From positions 62,001 through 126,000 of the forward strand of contig JBNFNA010000005.1 of the NCBI GenBank assembly GCA_049941595.1: a stretch of DNA of 64,000 bases. Reading direction: 5' to 3'. The translations under genes and the position numbers were made by a program. Below the pieces are notes generated by a model, which was not told where the DNA came from, ran no database searches, and saw nothing but the letters and a program-made list of their open reading frames with translations. This DNA comes from Pasteurella sp049941595 (lineage in GTDB: Bacteria; Pseudomonadota; Gammaproteobacteria; Enterobacterales; Pasteurellaceae). Below are positions 7,861-17,634 of the stretch, piece after piece. Positions within the stretch are counted from its first letter, which is position 1; each line of letters starts with the position of its first letter.

Positions 7861-8808
7861 TTAGCTGAACATTGCAGAGATTGACTCTTCGTTGCTAATA
7901 CGACGAATTGCTTCAGCTAACATTCCCGAAAGAGTTAAAACACGTACTTTGTTTAATGCTTTGATTTCTGGTGAAAGTGGAATAGTGTCAGTAACAACAA
8001 CTTCATCTAATGCATCGCTTGCAAGGTTTTTCGCTGCTGAACCAGAGAATACGGCGTGAGTTGCGTAAGCAAATACACGTTTAGCACCACGTTCTTTTAA
8101 TGCTTCTGCTGCTTTACATAATGTGCCACCAGTGTCGATCATATCGTCAACTAAGATACAGTCACGACCAGAAACATCACCAATGATGTGCATTACTTGA
8201 GCAACGTTTGCACGTGGACGACGTTTGTCAATGATCGCCATATCTGTATCATTTAATAATTTCGCGATTGCACGTGCACGTACTACACCACCGATATCTG
8301 GAGAAACCACAATTGGGTTTTCCATATCTACTTTTTTCAACATATCGTGAACAAGTACGGGTGAACCGAATACGTTATCTACTGGAACATCAAAGAAACC
8401 TTGAATTTGTTCTGCGTGTAAGTCACAAGTTAAAACACGGTCAACACCAACACTTGATAAGAAGTCTGCAACCACTTTTGCAGTGATTGGTACACGAGCC
8501 GAACGTACACGGCGGTCTTGACGAGCATAACCAAAGTAAGGAATTACAGCAGTAATACGACCAGCTGAAGCACGACGAAGCGCATCAACCATTACAATCA
8601 ATTCCATAAGGTTATCATTAGTCGGTGCACAGGTAGATTGAATAATAAATACATCACTACCACGTACATTTTCGTTGATCTGAACTTGGATCTCGCCATC
8701 GCTGAAACGGCCAACAGTGGCATCACCTAATGAAATGTATAAACGTTCAGAAATTCGTTTTGCTAATTCTGGTGTTGCGTTACCAGCGAAGAGTTTTATG
8801 TCAGGCAT
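7861..8808 (-). CDS. prs: Ribose-phosphate pyrophosphokinase
   Basis: A 315-residue class I PRPP synthase, full length. It makes PRPP from ribose 5-phosphate and ATP for purine, pyrimidine, histidine, tryptophan and NAD synthesis. Seen in sequence: the ATP-binding RQDRR loop (96-100), the HAEQIQGFFD segment (131-140), and the PRPP loop VDDMIDTGGT (220-229). Downstream of ispE by 50 bases, as in related genomes. Confidence 0.97.
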   Translation of the reverse strand: MPDIKLFAGNATPELAKRISERLYISLGDATVGRFSDGEIQVQINENVRGSDVFIIQSTCAPTNDNLMELIVMVDALRRASAGRITAVIPYFGYARQDRRVRSARVPITAKVVADFLSSVGVDRVLTCDLHAEQIQGFFDVPVDNVFGSPVLVHDMLKKVDMENPIVVSPDIGGVVRARAIAKLLNDTDMAIIDKRRPRANVAQVMHIIGDVSGRDCILVDDMIDTGGTLCKAAEALKERGAKRVFAYATHAVFSGSAAKNLASDALDEVVVTDTIPLSPEIKALNKVRVLTLSGMLAEAIRRISNEESISAMFS

Positions 8809-8858
8809 TTTTAATTTAACCTCAGGTTTTTTAGATTGTCAGAAATAAAATTATCAGT

Positions 8859-9755
8859 TTAGTCATTACATAATTGAGCAATCATCTTATGTAATGGAGA
8901 AAGATTTAAGCCTTGTGCAACAAAGCCAAAATATTGAGCAGGCTTTGCTTGAAATGCGAATTGTGCGGTTTGCTCATCATCGAATTCGGCAAAAACGCAG
9001 GCTCCTGTGCCGGTGAGTCTTGCCGGCGCATATTGTAACAACCACTGGAGTGTTTCTTCAACCTCTGGATAGTGATTTATTACAACTTTTTCGCAATCGT
9101 TTTCATATTTTTGCTGTAACAATTCAACTAACGGTTTTTTGGGTGTATCTCTGGTTAAATTTGGATCAGAAAATACGACTGCAGTTGAAATAGATACATT
9201 CGGTTTTAGGACTAAATACCATTTTTCTTTAGGTTCACAATAATGGATCTTTTCGCCCACACCTTCTGCAAAAGCGGCTTTTCCGTGTACAAAAATAGGC
9301 ACATCAGCACCGATCGTGAGCCCAAGTTGAGCCAGTTGCTCGGTATTTAAGTTGGTTTTCCAAAGATAATTCAAGGCAACTAGGGCCGTTGCTGCATTTG
9401 ATGAACCGCCACCAACACCCCCACCCATCGGTAGAATTTTATCTAAATGAATATTGGCGCCAAGTTTACAGCCAGTATGTTGTTGTAATAAACGTGCGGC
9501 GCGATAAATTAAGTTATCTTCGGTTTTTAAATTTGGAATTTCGGGTGTTAGGCAAATTTTGCCGTCATGGTGAATATCAATTTCTAGCCAATCGCCAAAA
9601 TCAACGAATTGAAAGAGGGTTTGTAACTCGTGATAGCCATCATCACGTCTACCATTGATATATAAAAATAAATTCAGTTTTGCAGGAGAGGGAAAACGCA
9701 GTGGTTTTCCCTGTTGTGTTTGTTGAAGTGCGGTAGAAAATTGATAATTTTTCAT
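8859..9755 (-). CDS. ispE: 4-diphosphocytidyl-2-C-methyl-D-erythritol kinase
   Basis: A 298-residue GHMP kinase of the non-mevalonate isoprenoid pathway. PAKLNL (24-29) and the ATP loop GGGVGGGSSNAA (111-122) are visible, as is the C-terminal TGTGACVFAEF. Its ATG shares one base with the lolB stop (TAATG), so the two are coupled. An uptake sequence lies in the first codons (9726). Confidence 0.95.
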   Translation of the reverse strand: MKNYQFSTALQQTQQGKPLRFPSPAKLNLFLYINGRRDDGYHELQTLFQFVDFGDWLEIDIHHDGKICLTPEIPNLKTEDNLIYRAARLLQQHTGCKLGANIHLDKILPMGGGVGGGSSNAATALVALNYLWKTNLNTEQLAQLGLTIGADVPIFVHGKAAFAEGVGEKIHYCEPKEKWYLVLKPNVSISTAVVFSDPNLTRDTPKKPLVELLQQKYENDCEKVVINHYPEVEETLQWLLQYAPARLTGTGACVFAEFDDEQTAQFAFQAKPAQYFGFVAQGLNLSPLHKMIAQLCND

Positions 9756-10375
9756 TAATATTTCCAGTTATCTACACGAATTTTCAACGTTTGCCCTTCC
9801 GTTTTTAGCAAGATATCTTTCGGTAATGGCAATGTGTTAGAGTGGTAGCTTAGATAATCTGCTGTCCAAGTTTGCCCATTGATTGGGTAATCGAAACTTG
9901 CAAGTAAATGATTTTCACCTACTTTATAAGCTGTGTTTTGATCAGGCTGTCCTTTTAACCAGAAAGCAAATTTATCTAGTGGTAATTCTGCCCCCATCAT
10001 TTTGATTAGCAAGATTTTTGCTTCTTCAGCACTGCGTTCATTCCCCTTGTTATCAAAAATTCGCAACACATTATTACGCATTTCAATGGTTAGCGTAGAA
10101 CTACTTACGCTAGAAGACAAGGCTAAAACATAGTTGGCGGCGGTTTGATATTTCCAGTCAAAACGAGTTGAAAAACGCTCCTTGTCATTAATATAACCTA
10201 ATTGTCCTTGGTTACTGTATGCTTTGATCTGTTGGATTTTAGATAAGTGTTGTTGCCAAGTAGGATCATCTTGGCTGATATATTTGACATCAGTAGGACG
10301 AGCGACATCTAAAGTACAAGCGCTTAAGAAGAGGCTAGTCAAACAAATTGAAAAGAGAGCATATTTTAATTTCAT
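9755..10375 (-). CDS. lolB: Outer-membrane lipoprotein receptor LolB
   Basis: A 206-residue lipoprotein with signal peptide and lipobox LSAC (Cys20), followed by a LolA/LolB-type fold region. LolB accepts lipoproteins from periplasmic LolA and inserts them in the outer membrane. Its partner lolA is at 20454 in this window. Translationally coupled to ispE; upstream of it lies cca in the same direction with a 41-base gap. Confidence 0.9.
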   Translation of the reverse strand: MKLKYALFSICLTSLFLSACTLDVARPTDVKYISQDDPTWQQHLSKIQQIKAYSNQGQLGYINDKERFSTRFDWKYQTAANYVLALSSSVSSSTLTIEMRNNVLRIFDNKGNERSAEEAKILLIKMMGAELPLDKFAFWLKGQPDQNTAYKVGENHLLASFDYPINGQTWTADYLSYHSNTLPLPKDILLKTEGQTLKIRVDNWKY

Positions 10376-10416
10376 AACACGATTCTATGTTAAAAAAGTG
10401 AGTCTATTCTACGAGC

Positions 10417-11679
10417 TTAATTCGGATTAGTAAAGTGCGGTAAAATTTCCGCTTTTTTTCTTTTAACCGCAAATGTACGACGTTTGGTTAATTCATCTCT
10501 AATGCCTTGTTTTTCAAAGCCATCGATGATCACTTGTTTCACATCGACTGCTAATGCAGTTTCATATAATTGCCATAAATAGTCTTTTTGTGGGTATTCC
10601 ACCTGCTCAAAACCTGTTCGACCACGACTATCAGCAAGGCAAACTAACAACAACTCTTCAAAACGTTGTGGCTTGCGCCACACATCAAGACGATTAAATA
10701 ATCTCATTATGGTTTCAGGGCGAAGCTCAAAGGCTTTATGGACGAGTGTGTGATATTCACAGCAAAGCTCGGCAAATTCTTGAATTGTGCTCGGCAGTTT
10801 AAAGCGTTTGCATAATTGGCGAGTGGGTTCTATACCGGCTTTTTCGTGTCCGTAGTGATGTGGCAGAATATCTTTAGGTGTACGAGCTTTACCCAGATCG
10901 TGACAAATTGCCGCAAAACGCACCGCACTTTTATGATAATGCGTGTTTTCTGTTAGTAGAACAGCTTGTTGTAACACCAACATTGTGTGTATAAAACTGT
11001 CTATTTCAGGGTGATATTTCGCGGGATTCGGCACCCCAATTAGGGCTTCTAGTTCAGGAAATAAAACGTCTAATGCACCTACTCGACGTAGCGTGTGGAA
11101 ATAAATTTCAGGATTTTTTTCTAATAAGGCTTTTTCAGTTTCTAACCATACTCGTTCTGCAGTTAAATGAGCAAGTTCCCCTTGTCTAGTGAGTTGCTTC
11201 ATTAATCTTAAAGTTTCAGGTGCAATGGTAAAACCGAGAGAATGATAACGAGCAGCGAAGCGTGCTACACGTAAAACACGTAGTGGATCTTCAACAAATG
11301 CAGGTGATACGTGGCGTAAAATACGTTGATTAAGATCTTCAACGCCTCTGTAAAAATCATACAAATTGCCTTCTAGATCTTGAGCAATTGCATTGATGGT
11401 TAAATCTCGACGGAGCAAATCTTCTTGTAAAGTGATGTTGGGGGAAAATTCACAGATAAAGCCTGTATAACCAGTGCCAGCTTTGCGTTCAGTACGAGCT
11501 AAGGCATATTCCTCTTTGGTTTTGGGGTTAAGAAATACAGGAAATTCTCTGCCAACTTGCTGATAACCTTGCGCGAGTAAATCTTCAGGCGTTGCACCCA
11601 CAACCACCCAATCTCTATCTTTTACAGGCAAATGGAGGAGCTGATCTCGCACAGCTCCTCCAACAAGGTAAATCTGCAT
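10417..11679 (-). CDS. cca: CCA-adding enzyme (tRNA nucleotidyltransferase)
   Basis: A class II nucleotidyltransferase with GGAVRD near the N-terminus and the catalytic DRD (D21, D23), and an HD domain with ICHDLGKARTP in the C-terminal half, i.e. the multifunctional long form. It repairs and completes 3' CCA ends of tRNA. The frame is open to 11697, but the ATG at 11679 (MQIYLVGGAVRD) matches family starts; no strong ribosome site decides between them. Follows ygiM, an arrangement shared with E. coli. Uptake sequences lie at 10433 and 10922. Confidence 0.94.
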   Translation of the reverse strand: MQIYLVGGAVRDQLLHLPVKDRDWVVVGATPEDLLAQGYQQVGREFPVFLNPKTKEEYALARTERKAGTGYTGFICEFSPNITLQEDLLRRDLTINAIAQDLEGNLYDFYRGVEDLNQRILRHVSPAFVEDPLRVLRVARFAARYHSLGFTIAPETLRLMKQLTRQGELAHLTAERVWLETEKALLEKNPEIYFHTLRRVGALDVLFPELEALIGVPNPAKYHPEIDSFIHTMLVLQQAVLLTENTHYHKSAVRFAAICHDLGKARTPKDILPHHYGHEKAGIEPTRQLCKRFKLPSTIQEFAELCCEYHTLVHKAFELRPETIMRLFNRLDVWRKPQRFEELLLVCLADSRGRTGFEQVEYPQKDYLWQLYETALAVDVKQVIIDGFEKQGIRDELTKRRTFAVKRKKAEILPHFTNPN

Positions 11680-11703
11680 CGCTTTTGATGAGGTCATAAT
11701 GTG

Positions 11704-12315
11704 TTATGCCCAACCACTGTTACGACGACGTTTTGGAATAATAAGTGGAATAAGTAAGCCAAGTAATAAGCCTACACCTAACACCGAACCACCATAAATA
11801 AACCATTGAATTGCAATTTCACGTTTGCCTGCATCAAGCATTGCTTCTAAATCACGATTTTTATTTTTGGTAATTTCAAGTTCACGTTTAAGCTGCGAGT
11901 TTTGCTCTAATAATTGGCTACTTTGTTGTTCAGCTTGGCTCGCACGACGTTGCATTTCGCTAGTACGTTGTTGCCAATCTGTATCTAAACGGTTGAGCTT
12001 CATTGTGAGCTCTTGAATTTGATTTTTTAATTTTGGATTTTCTTCTTTGCTACTTGGCGTAGATGTTAATTCACTTGTCAAAATCCAAGCATCACGATTT
12101 TTACTATCACGAATGAGTGTGTAACGCTCTTTTTGGTCTAAGACGGTGACTTGTTCCCCTGCTTTAATTGCTCCCGCAATTTTATATTGATCGCCAGCAC
12201 CCTTGCGTAAGAATGTACTTAAGTTTTCCGTAACATATTTAGTTTCAGCTTGTGCTGCTTGTAGAGAAACCCCGAGGAAAAGGCAAGAAAGTAAAATTTT
12301 GGTTAGTTTATGCAT
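11704..12315 (-). CDS. ygiM: SH3 domain membrane protein, TIGR04211/YgiM family
   Basis: A 203-residue protein with signal peptide (to AAQA, about residue 23), a bacterial SH3 domain (about 25-90, STFLRKGAGDQYKIAG), a glutamine- and arginine-rich coiled coil (about 95-165) and one C-terminal transmembrane helix (about 170-192) followed by a basic tail. Function is not firmly known; the gene sits next to cca in gammaproteobacteria. Topology suggests a periplasmic SH3 and coiled coil anchored in the inner membrane. Confidence 0.85.
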   Translation of the reverse strand: MHKLTKILLSCLFLGVSLQAAQAETKYVTENLSTFLRKGAGDQYKIAGAIKAGEQVTVLDQKERYTLIRDSKNRDAWILTSELTSTPSSKEENPKLKNQIQELTMKLNRLDTDWQQRTSEMQRRASQAEQQSSQLLEQNSQLKRELEITKNKNRDLEAMLDAGKREIAIQWFIYGGSVLGVGLLLGLLIPLIIPKRRRNSGWA

Positions 12316-12340
12316 AAAAACAACACCTTATCAATAGAAT

Positions 12341-12370
12341 AAAAGTGCGGTAGATTTTACCGCACTTTTG
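12341..12370 (-). terminator. Terminator made of paired uptake sequences, after pit
   Basis: Perfect 12-base-pair dyad AAAAGTGCGGTA / TACCGCACTTTT with a loop of 5, carrying one uptake sequence on each strand; T-rich on the minus strand after the stem. Confidence 0.75.
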
Positions 12371-12379
12371 CAAAAATGA

Positions 12380-13642
12380 TTAGTGAAATATAGCACTTAA
12401 TACATAGTAAATGATGATTGCGAACAACGCACCTGCCGGAAGTGTGACGATCCAAGAGGCGATAATGTTACGAATTACATTCAAGTTAAGTGCTGCGATA
12501 CCACGTGCAAAACCTACGCCCAATACCGCGCCCACAAGAGTTTGTGTTGTTGAAATCGGCAAGCCTGTACCTGATGCCACAACTACGGTTAATGCTGTTG
12601 CAAATTGTGCAGCGAAGCCACGACTTGGGGTTAAGTCAGTGATACCTGTACCGATGGTAGCCATTACTTTGTAACCCATCACGATTAAGCCAACCATAAT
12701 ACCGGCAGCACCTAATGGTAAAATCCACCACGCTAATTGTGTTTTAGGTAAAATTTGACCACCGTGTTCAACGATAGAAACAACCGCAGATAATGGACCG
12801 ATTGCATTCGCAACATCGTTAGAACCGTGAGCGAAAGCCATTGCACAAGCGGTTAAAAGCATCAAAATACTAAATACTTTTTCTACGCCACCGAAAGTAC
12901 CGCTACGCACTTTTTGAATGAAGGTTGAGCTACGGAAATAAATGTAGCAACCAGCGATAGAAACGATACTAATCACGAGGGAAATTAAGAACACTTCAAA
13001 GCCGTTTAAATGCAGACCAACGTGTTTAAGTCCTTTGGTGAAAGTAACGATACACAGAATGAATGCGGTAATCCCCATATAGTAAGGGCCGTATTTTTGT
13101 GCATTTTTTAATGGTTCATCTGTGTCGAAAATCAGTTTTTGTGTACTTGCGAAAATACCGTAAGCGATGATACCTGCAATCACAGGTGTGATGAACCAGC
13201 TACCTACGATATTTTTGATCATTCCCCATTCAACGGCTTCTTTACCCACAGTGACACAAGCAAAACCAACAACAGCACCGATAATTGAGTGCGTAGTTGA
13301 AACAGGCCAGCCCATACGAGAGGCAATTAATAACCATACACCAGAAGCAAATAATGCCGCCATCATACCTAGCACTAACACATCAGGAGATGATGCAAAC
13401 TGCATTGGGTCAATAATCCCACTTTTAATTGTTTCGGTTACTTCTCCACCTGCCAAATACGCACCAGCAGACTCAAAGATCATTGCAATGATAATGGCTT
13501 GCTTTGCCGTAATCGTGCCAGAACCTACCGAAGTTCCCATTGCGTTTGATACGTCATTTGCACCAATACCAAACGCCATAAAAAAACCAAACAGCGCAGT
13601 AATGATAACCAGCAGAGTACCATATTGATTAAGTAGTTCCAT
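12380..13642 (-). CDS. pit: Inorganic phosphate transporter, PiT family
   Basis: A 420-residue membrane protein with about ten hydrophobic segments and both PiT signature repeats: GANDVSNAMG near residue 27 and AHGSNDVANAIGP near 275. It is predicted to import phosphate, as a metal-phosphate complex with protons in E. coli Pit. It lies 29 bases after a DUF47 (PhoU-like) gene, the usual partner of bacterial PiT transporters, suggesting regulated uptake. Confidence 0.93.
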   Translation of the reverse strand: MELLNQYGTLLVIITALFGFFMAFGIGANDVSNAMGTSVGSGTITAKQAIIIAMIFESAGAYLAGGEVTETIKSGIIDPMQFASSPDVLVLGMMAALFASGVWLLIASRMGWPVSTTHSIIGAVVGFACVTVGKEAVEWGMIKNIVGSWFITPVIAGIIAYGIFASTQKLIFDTDEPLKNAQKYGPYYMGITAFILCIVTFTKGLKHVGLHLNGFEVFLISLVISIVSIAGCYIYFRSSTFIQKVRSGTFGGVEKVFSILMLLTACAMAFAHGSNDVANAIGPLSAVVSIVEHGGQILPKTQLAWWILPLGAAGIMVGLIVMGYKVMATIGTGITDLTPSRGFAAQFATALTVVVASGTGLPISTTQTLVGAVLGVGFARGIAALNLNVIRNIIASWIVTLPAGALFAIIIYYVLSAIFH

Positions 13643-13671
13643 TTTCTTTTTTCCTATAACAGATCAATGAA

Positions 13672-14364
13672 TTATGATCGTGCTAACATCAGTTCAATAC
13701 GAGATCCAACGCGTTGCGCTTGGTCTGCTAATACGCCCACCCATTCAAGTGTTTTATATAAAAACATTACATCAACAGGGTTAAAGCGAGATTCAATATT
13801 TAATAACATCTTGCGCAATTTAATTTGCATTTGATCGGTATCGTCTTCAATGGTATCTAACTCATTGATCATACGATTGACAAGATCTAACTCACGACCT
13901 TTAAAGCCTGTTTCAAGCAATTGTTCCATTTCATCGATCACTTTATGTGCTTGAATTGTTGCATCTAAGTTACGTTTTAAATAGGCTTCAAAATCAGGTT
14001 GCATATCTTCTGGAATCGCAAAATGGCGGCCCACCATACGGCCTGCAATATCTTTAGCAAAGTTTGCTAATTTGTCTTGTTGTGTCACAAGTTCTAACAA
14101 ATCGGTGCGATCAATTGGCATAAATAAGCCACGAGGTAATTTCAAGCGGATTTCACGTTTTAATGTGTCAGCTTGACGCTCACACTCAGAGATTTTCGCT
14201 CTTAATTCTTCGGCTTTTTCCCACTCGCCTTTAAACGTATATTCAAAGAAAGGAATGAGTAAGTTACAGCATTCTGTGACTTTTTCAGAATGTTTCTGTA
14301 ACGGTTTTAACGGCGAATGTGCAAATAATCCAAGGATATTATTAATTGCCATAGTGACTCCCAT
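13672..14364 (-). CDS. PhoU-like DUF47/TIGR00153 family protein
   Basis: A 230-residue, almost entirely helical soluble protein of the DUF47 family, distantly related to PhoU. The frame starts MGVTMAINN; the ATG at 14352 is the more usual family start. It is the first gene of a two-gene unit with pit, and such proteins are thought to control the transporter. No Pho box was recognised in the 160-base gap to the divergent CYTH gene. Confidence 0.88.
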   Translation of the reverse strand: MGVTMAINNILGLFAHSPLKPLQKHSEKVTECCNLLIPFFEYTFKGEWEKAEELRAKISECERQADTLKREIRLKLPRGLFMPIDRTDLLELVTQQDKLANFAKDIAGRMVGRHFAIPEDMQPDFEAYLKRNLDATIQAHKVIDEMEQLLETGFKGRELDLVNRMINELDTIEDDTDQMQIKLRKMLLNIESRFNPVDVMFLYKTLEWVGVLADQAQRVGSRIELMLARS

Positions 14365-14524
14365 AGAGATTAATGTGATTTTTCACGCGAATATTACATT
14401 ATGTGAATTAAAAATTCACGATTTTAATCGAAAAACTTTGGTATTTATTGGATAATGTGTACATAATTCCACACAAAATTTGTTTTTAATCAAATTATTT
14501 TATTGAAATAAAAGGACTTTTATT

Positions 14525-15580
14525 ATGACTAACGAGATTGAATTAAAATTATCAGTCAGTCCTGATTTTGTCGGTTTTTTAAGCCAAGAAATGACGAATT
14601 TTTCTGTCCTTTCTCATCAAAAGCAGTTCTTAGGTAACACTTATTACGATACGAAAGATCAATTCTTCGCCAACAAAAAAATGGGGCTTCGTGTTCGTAA
14701 AGAAAATGACCTGTACACATTAACTTTAAAAACAGATGGCAAAGTGCAAGGTGGCTTGCATATTCGTCCTGAATATAATGTGGAGTTAACGGATGCCAAA
14801 CCAGATCTAAACTTATTAGTAGAAAAATTCGGTCTGGATTTAGGTGATATTTCAGCGTTGGCACTTGAGCCGATTTTTAGCACCGATTTTGAACGCCAAT
14901 CTTGGTTGGTGGAATGTGGAAATGGCACAGTGATTGAAGTCGCATTTGATTTAGGTGACATTCTTGCAGGTGAAAAAACAGAGAAAATCTGTGAAGTAGA
15001 ATTTGAATTAAAAACAGGTTCAACAGAAGATCTATTACGCTTCGTACACGGTTTTACATTAGAACAGAGTGTACGTTTAAGTTCTGCTTCCAAAGCAAAA
15101 CGAGGTTATATCTTAGCGAATCCCAAAGCACTTAAACCAGTAAATTGGATCGAAAAATGGCGTGATTTTTTACATCAAGAACACCAAGATATTCACACAA
15201 AATTGACCGCACTTTTTGCTTTGGAACAAGGTTTAATCGAAGAAACCTTTGCGCTCGGCCAACCTTATTTTGAGCTGGATTTTTTACGCACTGTTGAGCG
15301 CATTGGTGCGTTCTTCAATCTTTATCATTATTATACCGATAATGCTAAATTGCTTCAGGATGCTTTCCAACAATCAAATCAACATTTATTAGATGAGCAA
15401 GATCTACTTGGTTTAATCGAACAGCATCACATTTTATTCAGTGAAATTCGAGATATTATTCGTTTACACAGCGAAACAAAAAATAATGCATTAGCCTTGG
15501 CAAAACTGTTCCAACTTTTACAAACTGGGCAGTGTGTCAGACGTATGTTAAACCTTGTTTCTTTAACAATGAGTAATTAA
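14525..15580 (+). CDS. ygiF: CYTH domain protein, probable inorganic triphosphatase (YgiF-like)
   Basis: A 351-residue protein with the defining ExExK motif (EIELK, residues 4-8) and basic and acidic residues of the CYTH tunnel (LRVRKEND, FERQSW, AFDLGDI, EVEFELK). In E. coli YgiF hydrolyses tripolyphosphate. The C-terminal 150 residues are helical and shorter than the CHAD domain of E. coli YgiF (433 residues). A good ribosome site (AAAGGAC) precedes the ATG. Two bases separate it from radA. Confidence 0.87.
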   Translation: MTNEIELKLSVSPDFVGFLSQEMTNFSVLSHQKQFLGNTYYDTKDQFFANKKMGLRVRKENDLYTLTLKTDGKVQGGLHIRPEYNVELTDAKPDLNLLVEKFGLDLGDISALALEPIFSTDFERQSWLVECGNGTVIEVAFDLGDILAGEKTEKICEVEFELKTGSTEDLLRFVHGFTLEQSVRLSSASKAKRGYILANPKALKPVNWIEKWRDFLHQEHQDIHTKLTALFALEQGLIEETFALGQPYFELDFLRTVERIGAFFNLYHYYTDNAKLLQDAFQQSNQHLLDEQDLLGLIEQHHILFSEIRDIIRLHSETKNNALALAKLFQLLQTGQCVRRMLNLVSLTMSN

Positions 15581-15582
15581 TT

Positions 15583-16962
15583 ATGGCGAAAGCACCGAAA
15601 ACGGCTTATGTATGTAACGACTGTGGCGCAGAATTTTCACGTTGGCAAGGGCAATGTGCTGCGTGTAAAGCGTGGAATACCATCAGCGAAGTGCGGTTAG
15701 TTTCTGCGAGTAATACGTCAAAAGGTGATCGTTTTAGTGGTTATGCCGGTGAAACTCGTGCGAAAATCCAAACACTGTCTGAAATCAGCTTACAAGAAAC
15801 CCCTCGTTTTTCTAGTGGCTTTAATGAACTTGATCGTGTATTAGGTGGTGGGGTTGTGCCGGGCAGTGCGATCTTAATTGGGGGGCATCCGGGGGCGGGT
15901 AAAAGTACCTTATTATTACAAGTGATGTGTGGTTTAGCACAAAATATGACCGCACTTTATGTGACAGGGGAAGAGTCTTTGCAACAAGTGGCAATGCGTG
16001 CCAACCGTTTAGGCTTGCCAGCGGATAAACTCAATATGTTGTCTGAAACGTCAGTTGAGCAGATTTGTAACCTTGCGGATCAACTTAAACCACAAATTAT
16101 TGTCATCGACTCTATTCAAGTTATGCATTTGGCGGACATTCAATCTTCACCGGGGAGCGTGGCGCAAGTACGTGAATGTGCTTCCTTTTTAACCCGTTAT
16201 GCCAAAACTCGCCAAGTAGCGATCATTATGGTGGGGCACGTAACAAAAGACGGCACGCTTGCAGGCCCGAAAGTGTTGGAGCATTGTATTGACTGTTCGA
16301 TCTTATTAGAAGGCGAGTCTGATTCACGTTATCGCACTTTGCGTAGCCATAAAAACCGTTTTGGTGCAGTGAATGAGTTAGGCGTGTTTGCGATGACCGA
16401 ACAAGGTTTGCGTGAAGTGAAAAATCCATCTGCTATTTTCTTAAGTCGTGGCGAAGAACAAACGTCAGGCAGTTCGGTAATGGTGATTTGGGAAGGCACC
16501 CGCCCGCTGTTAGTGGAAATCCAAGCCTTAGTCGATCACTCAATGCTGGCTAACCCTCGCCGTGTTGCAGTGGGTTTAGAGCAAAATCGCTTGGCGTTAT
16601 TATTAGCGGTTTTACATCGTCACGGTGGATTGCAAATGTCTGACCAAGATGTGTTTGTGAATGTTGTCGGTGGGGTTAAAGTCACAGAAACCAGTGCGGA
16701 TCTTGCGCTATTGCTTGCTTTGATTTCCAGTTTTCGTAACCGACCGCTACCACAAGATTTAGTGGTGTTTGGAGAGGTTGGACTTGCGGGGGAAATTCGC
16801 CCAGTGCCGAGCGGCCAAGAGCGTATTAGTGAAGCAGCTAAACACGGGTTTAAACGTGCAATCGTGCCTTATGCCAATCGACCAAAAAGTGCGGTACAAA
16901 ATATGGAAGTTTTCACTGTGAAGAAGTTAGCAGATGCCTTGGTGATCTTAGATAATTTCTAG
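15583..16962 (+). CDS. radA: DNA repair protein RadA
   Basis: A 459-residue RecA-related helicase that helps branch migration in recombination and, in naturally competent bacteria, promotes integration of transforming DNA. Visible: zinc finger C11, C14, C25, C28; Walker A GHPGAGKS (101-108); the RadA-specific KNRFG motif (257-261); and a C-terminal Lon-like domain. Four uptake sequences lie in or near it (15206 to 16887), a high local density. Confidence 0.97.
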   Translation: MAKAPKTAYVCNDCGAEFSRWQGQCAACKAWNTISEVRLVSASNTSKGDRFSGYAGETRAKIQTLSEISLQETPRFSSGFNELDRVLGGGVVPGSAILIGGHPGAGKSTLLLQVMCGLAQNMTALYVTGEESLQQVAMRANRLGLPADKLNMLSETSVEQICNLADQLKPQIIVIDSIQVMHLADIQSSPGSVAQVRECASFLTRYAKTRQVAIIMVGHVTKDGTLAGPKVLEHCIDCSILLEGESDSRYRTLRSHKNRFGAVNELGVFAMTEQGLREVKNPSAIFLSRGEEQTSGSSVMVIWEGTRPLLVEIQALVDHSMLANPRRVAVGLEQNRLALLLAVLHRHGGLQMSDQDVFVNVVGGVKVTETSADLALLLALISSFRNRPLPQDLVVFGEVGLAGEIRPVPSGQERISEAAKHGFKRAIVPYANRPKSAVQNMEVFTVKKLADALVILDNF

Positions 16963-16997
16963 TTTTTCACCTCTAATTTAGCCGCAAAAAGAGAAAA

Positions 16998-17032
16998 AAC
17001 AGGTAAATATGGTGTTTACCTGTTATTTTTTT
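16998..17032 (+). terminator. Terminator after radA
   Basis: AACAGGTAAA pairs with TTTACCTGTT, loop of 7, followed by ATTTTTTTA. Confidence 0.85.
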
Positions 17033-17150
17033 ATCAAAATAAAGCAGATAAACGGGATTTTTGCCAATTAAAACAAATTAAATTTTGAAAAATGGTGTAG
17101 AATTGGTTAATCTCACTACTATTTTATGGCATTCATCATAGCGAGGAACT

Positions 17151-17630
17151 ATGGAAAAAAAATTAATGAAAGCGCTCGATAGCATTGATATCAAAATTTT
17201 AAATGAATTGCAGCGTAACGGAAAAATTTCCAATATTGATTTGTCAAAGAAAGTAGGTTTGTCACCGACCCCTTGTTTAGAACGTGTGAAACGTTTAGAA
17301 AAGCAAGGTGTAATTATGGGCTATCGAGCATTACTCAACCCAGAATTACTTGACTCACCGTTATTAGTGATTGTTGAAATTACGCTGATCCGTGGTAAAC
17401 CAGACGTGTTTGAAGAATTTAATTTAGCGGTTCAACAGCTAGATGAAATTCAAGAATGTCATTTAGTTTCTGGTGATTTTGACTATTTGCTCAAAACCCG
17501 TGTGGCGGATATGGCAGCATATCGCAAACTATTGGGAACTACTTTGTTACGTTTGCCAGGTGTGAACGACACACGCACTTATGTCGTAATGGAAGAAGTC
17601 AAACAAACGAATTTTTTACAATTGAAGTAA
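17151..17630 (+). CDS. lrp: Leucine-responsive regulator Lrp
   Basis: A 159-residue Lrp/AsnC regulator: winged helix-turn-helix (about 10-60, LSKKVGLSPTPCLERVKRLE) and C-terminal RAM effector domain with GDFDYLLK. It binds DNA as octamers or hexadecamers and controls amino-acid metabolism in response to leucine. It lies directly before ftsK, as in E. coli and H. influenzae, which supports Lrp proper rather than an AsnC paralogue. Confidence 0.93.
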   Translation: MEKKLMKALDSIDIKILNELQRNGKISNIDLSKKVGLSPTPCLERVKRLEKQGVIMGYRALLNPELLDSPLLVIVEITLIRGKPDVFEEFNLAVQQLDEIQECHLVSGDFDYLLKTRVADMAAYRKLLGTTLLRLPGVNDTRTYVVMEEVKQTNFLQLK

Positions 17631-17634
17631 GCTA

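Noticed and set aside
13167..13628. 153-codon plus-strand ORF within pit
   Set aside because: Antisense shadow of a membrane-protein gene; low-complexity composition and no ribosome site.
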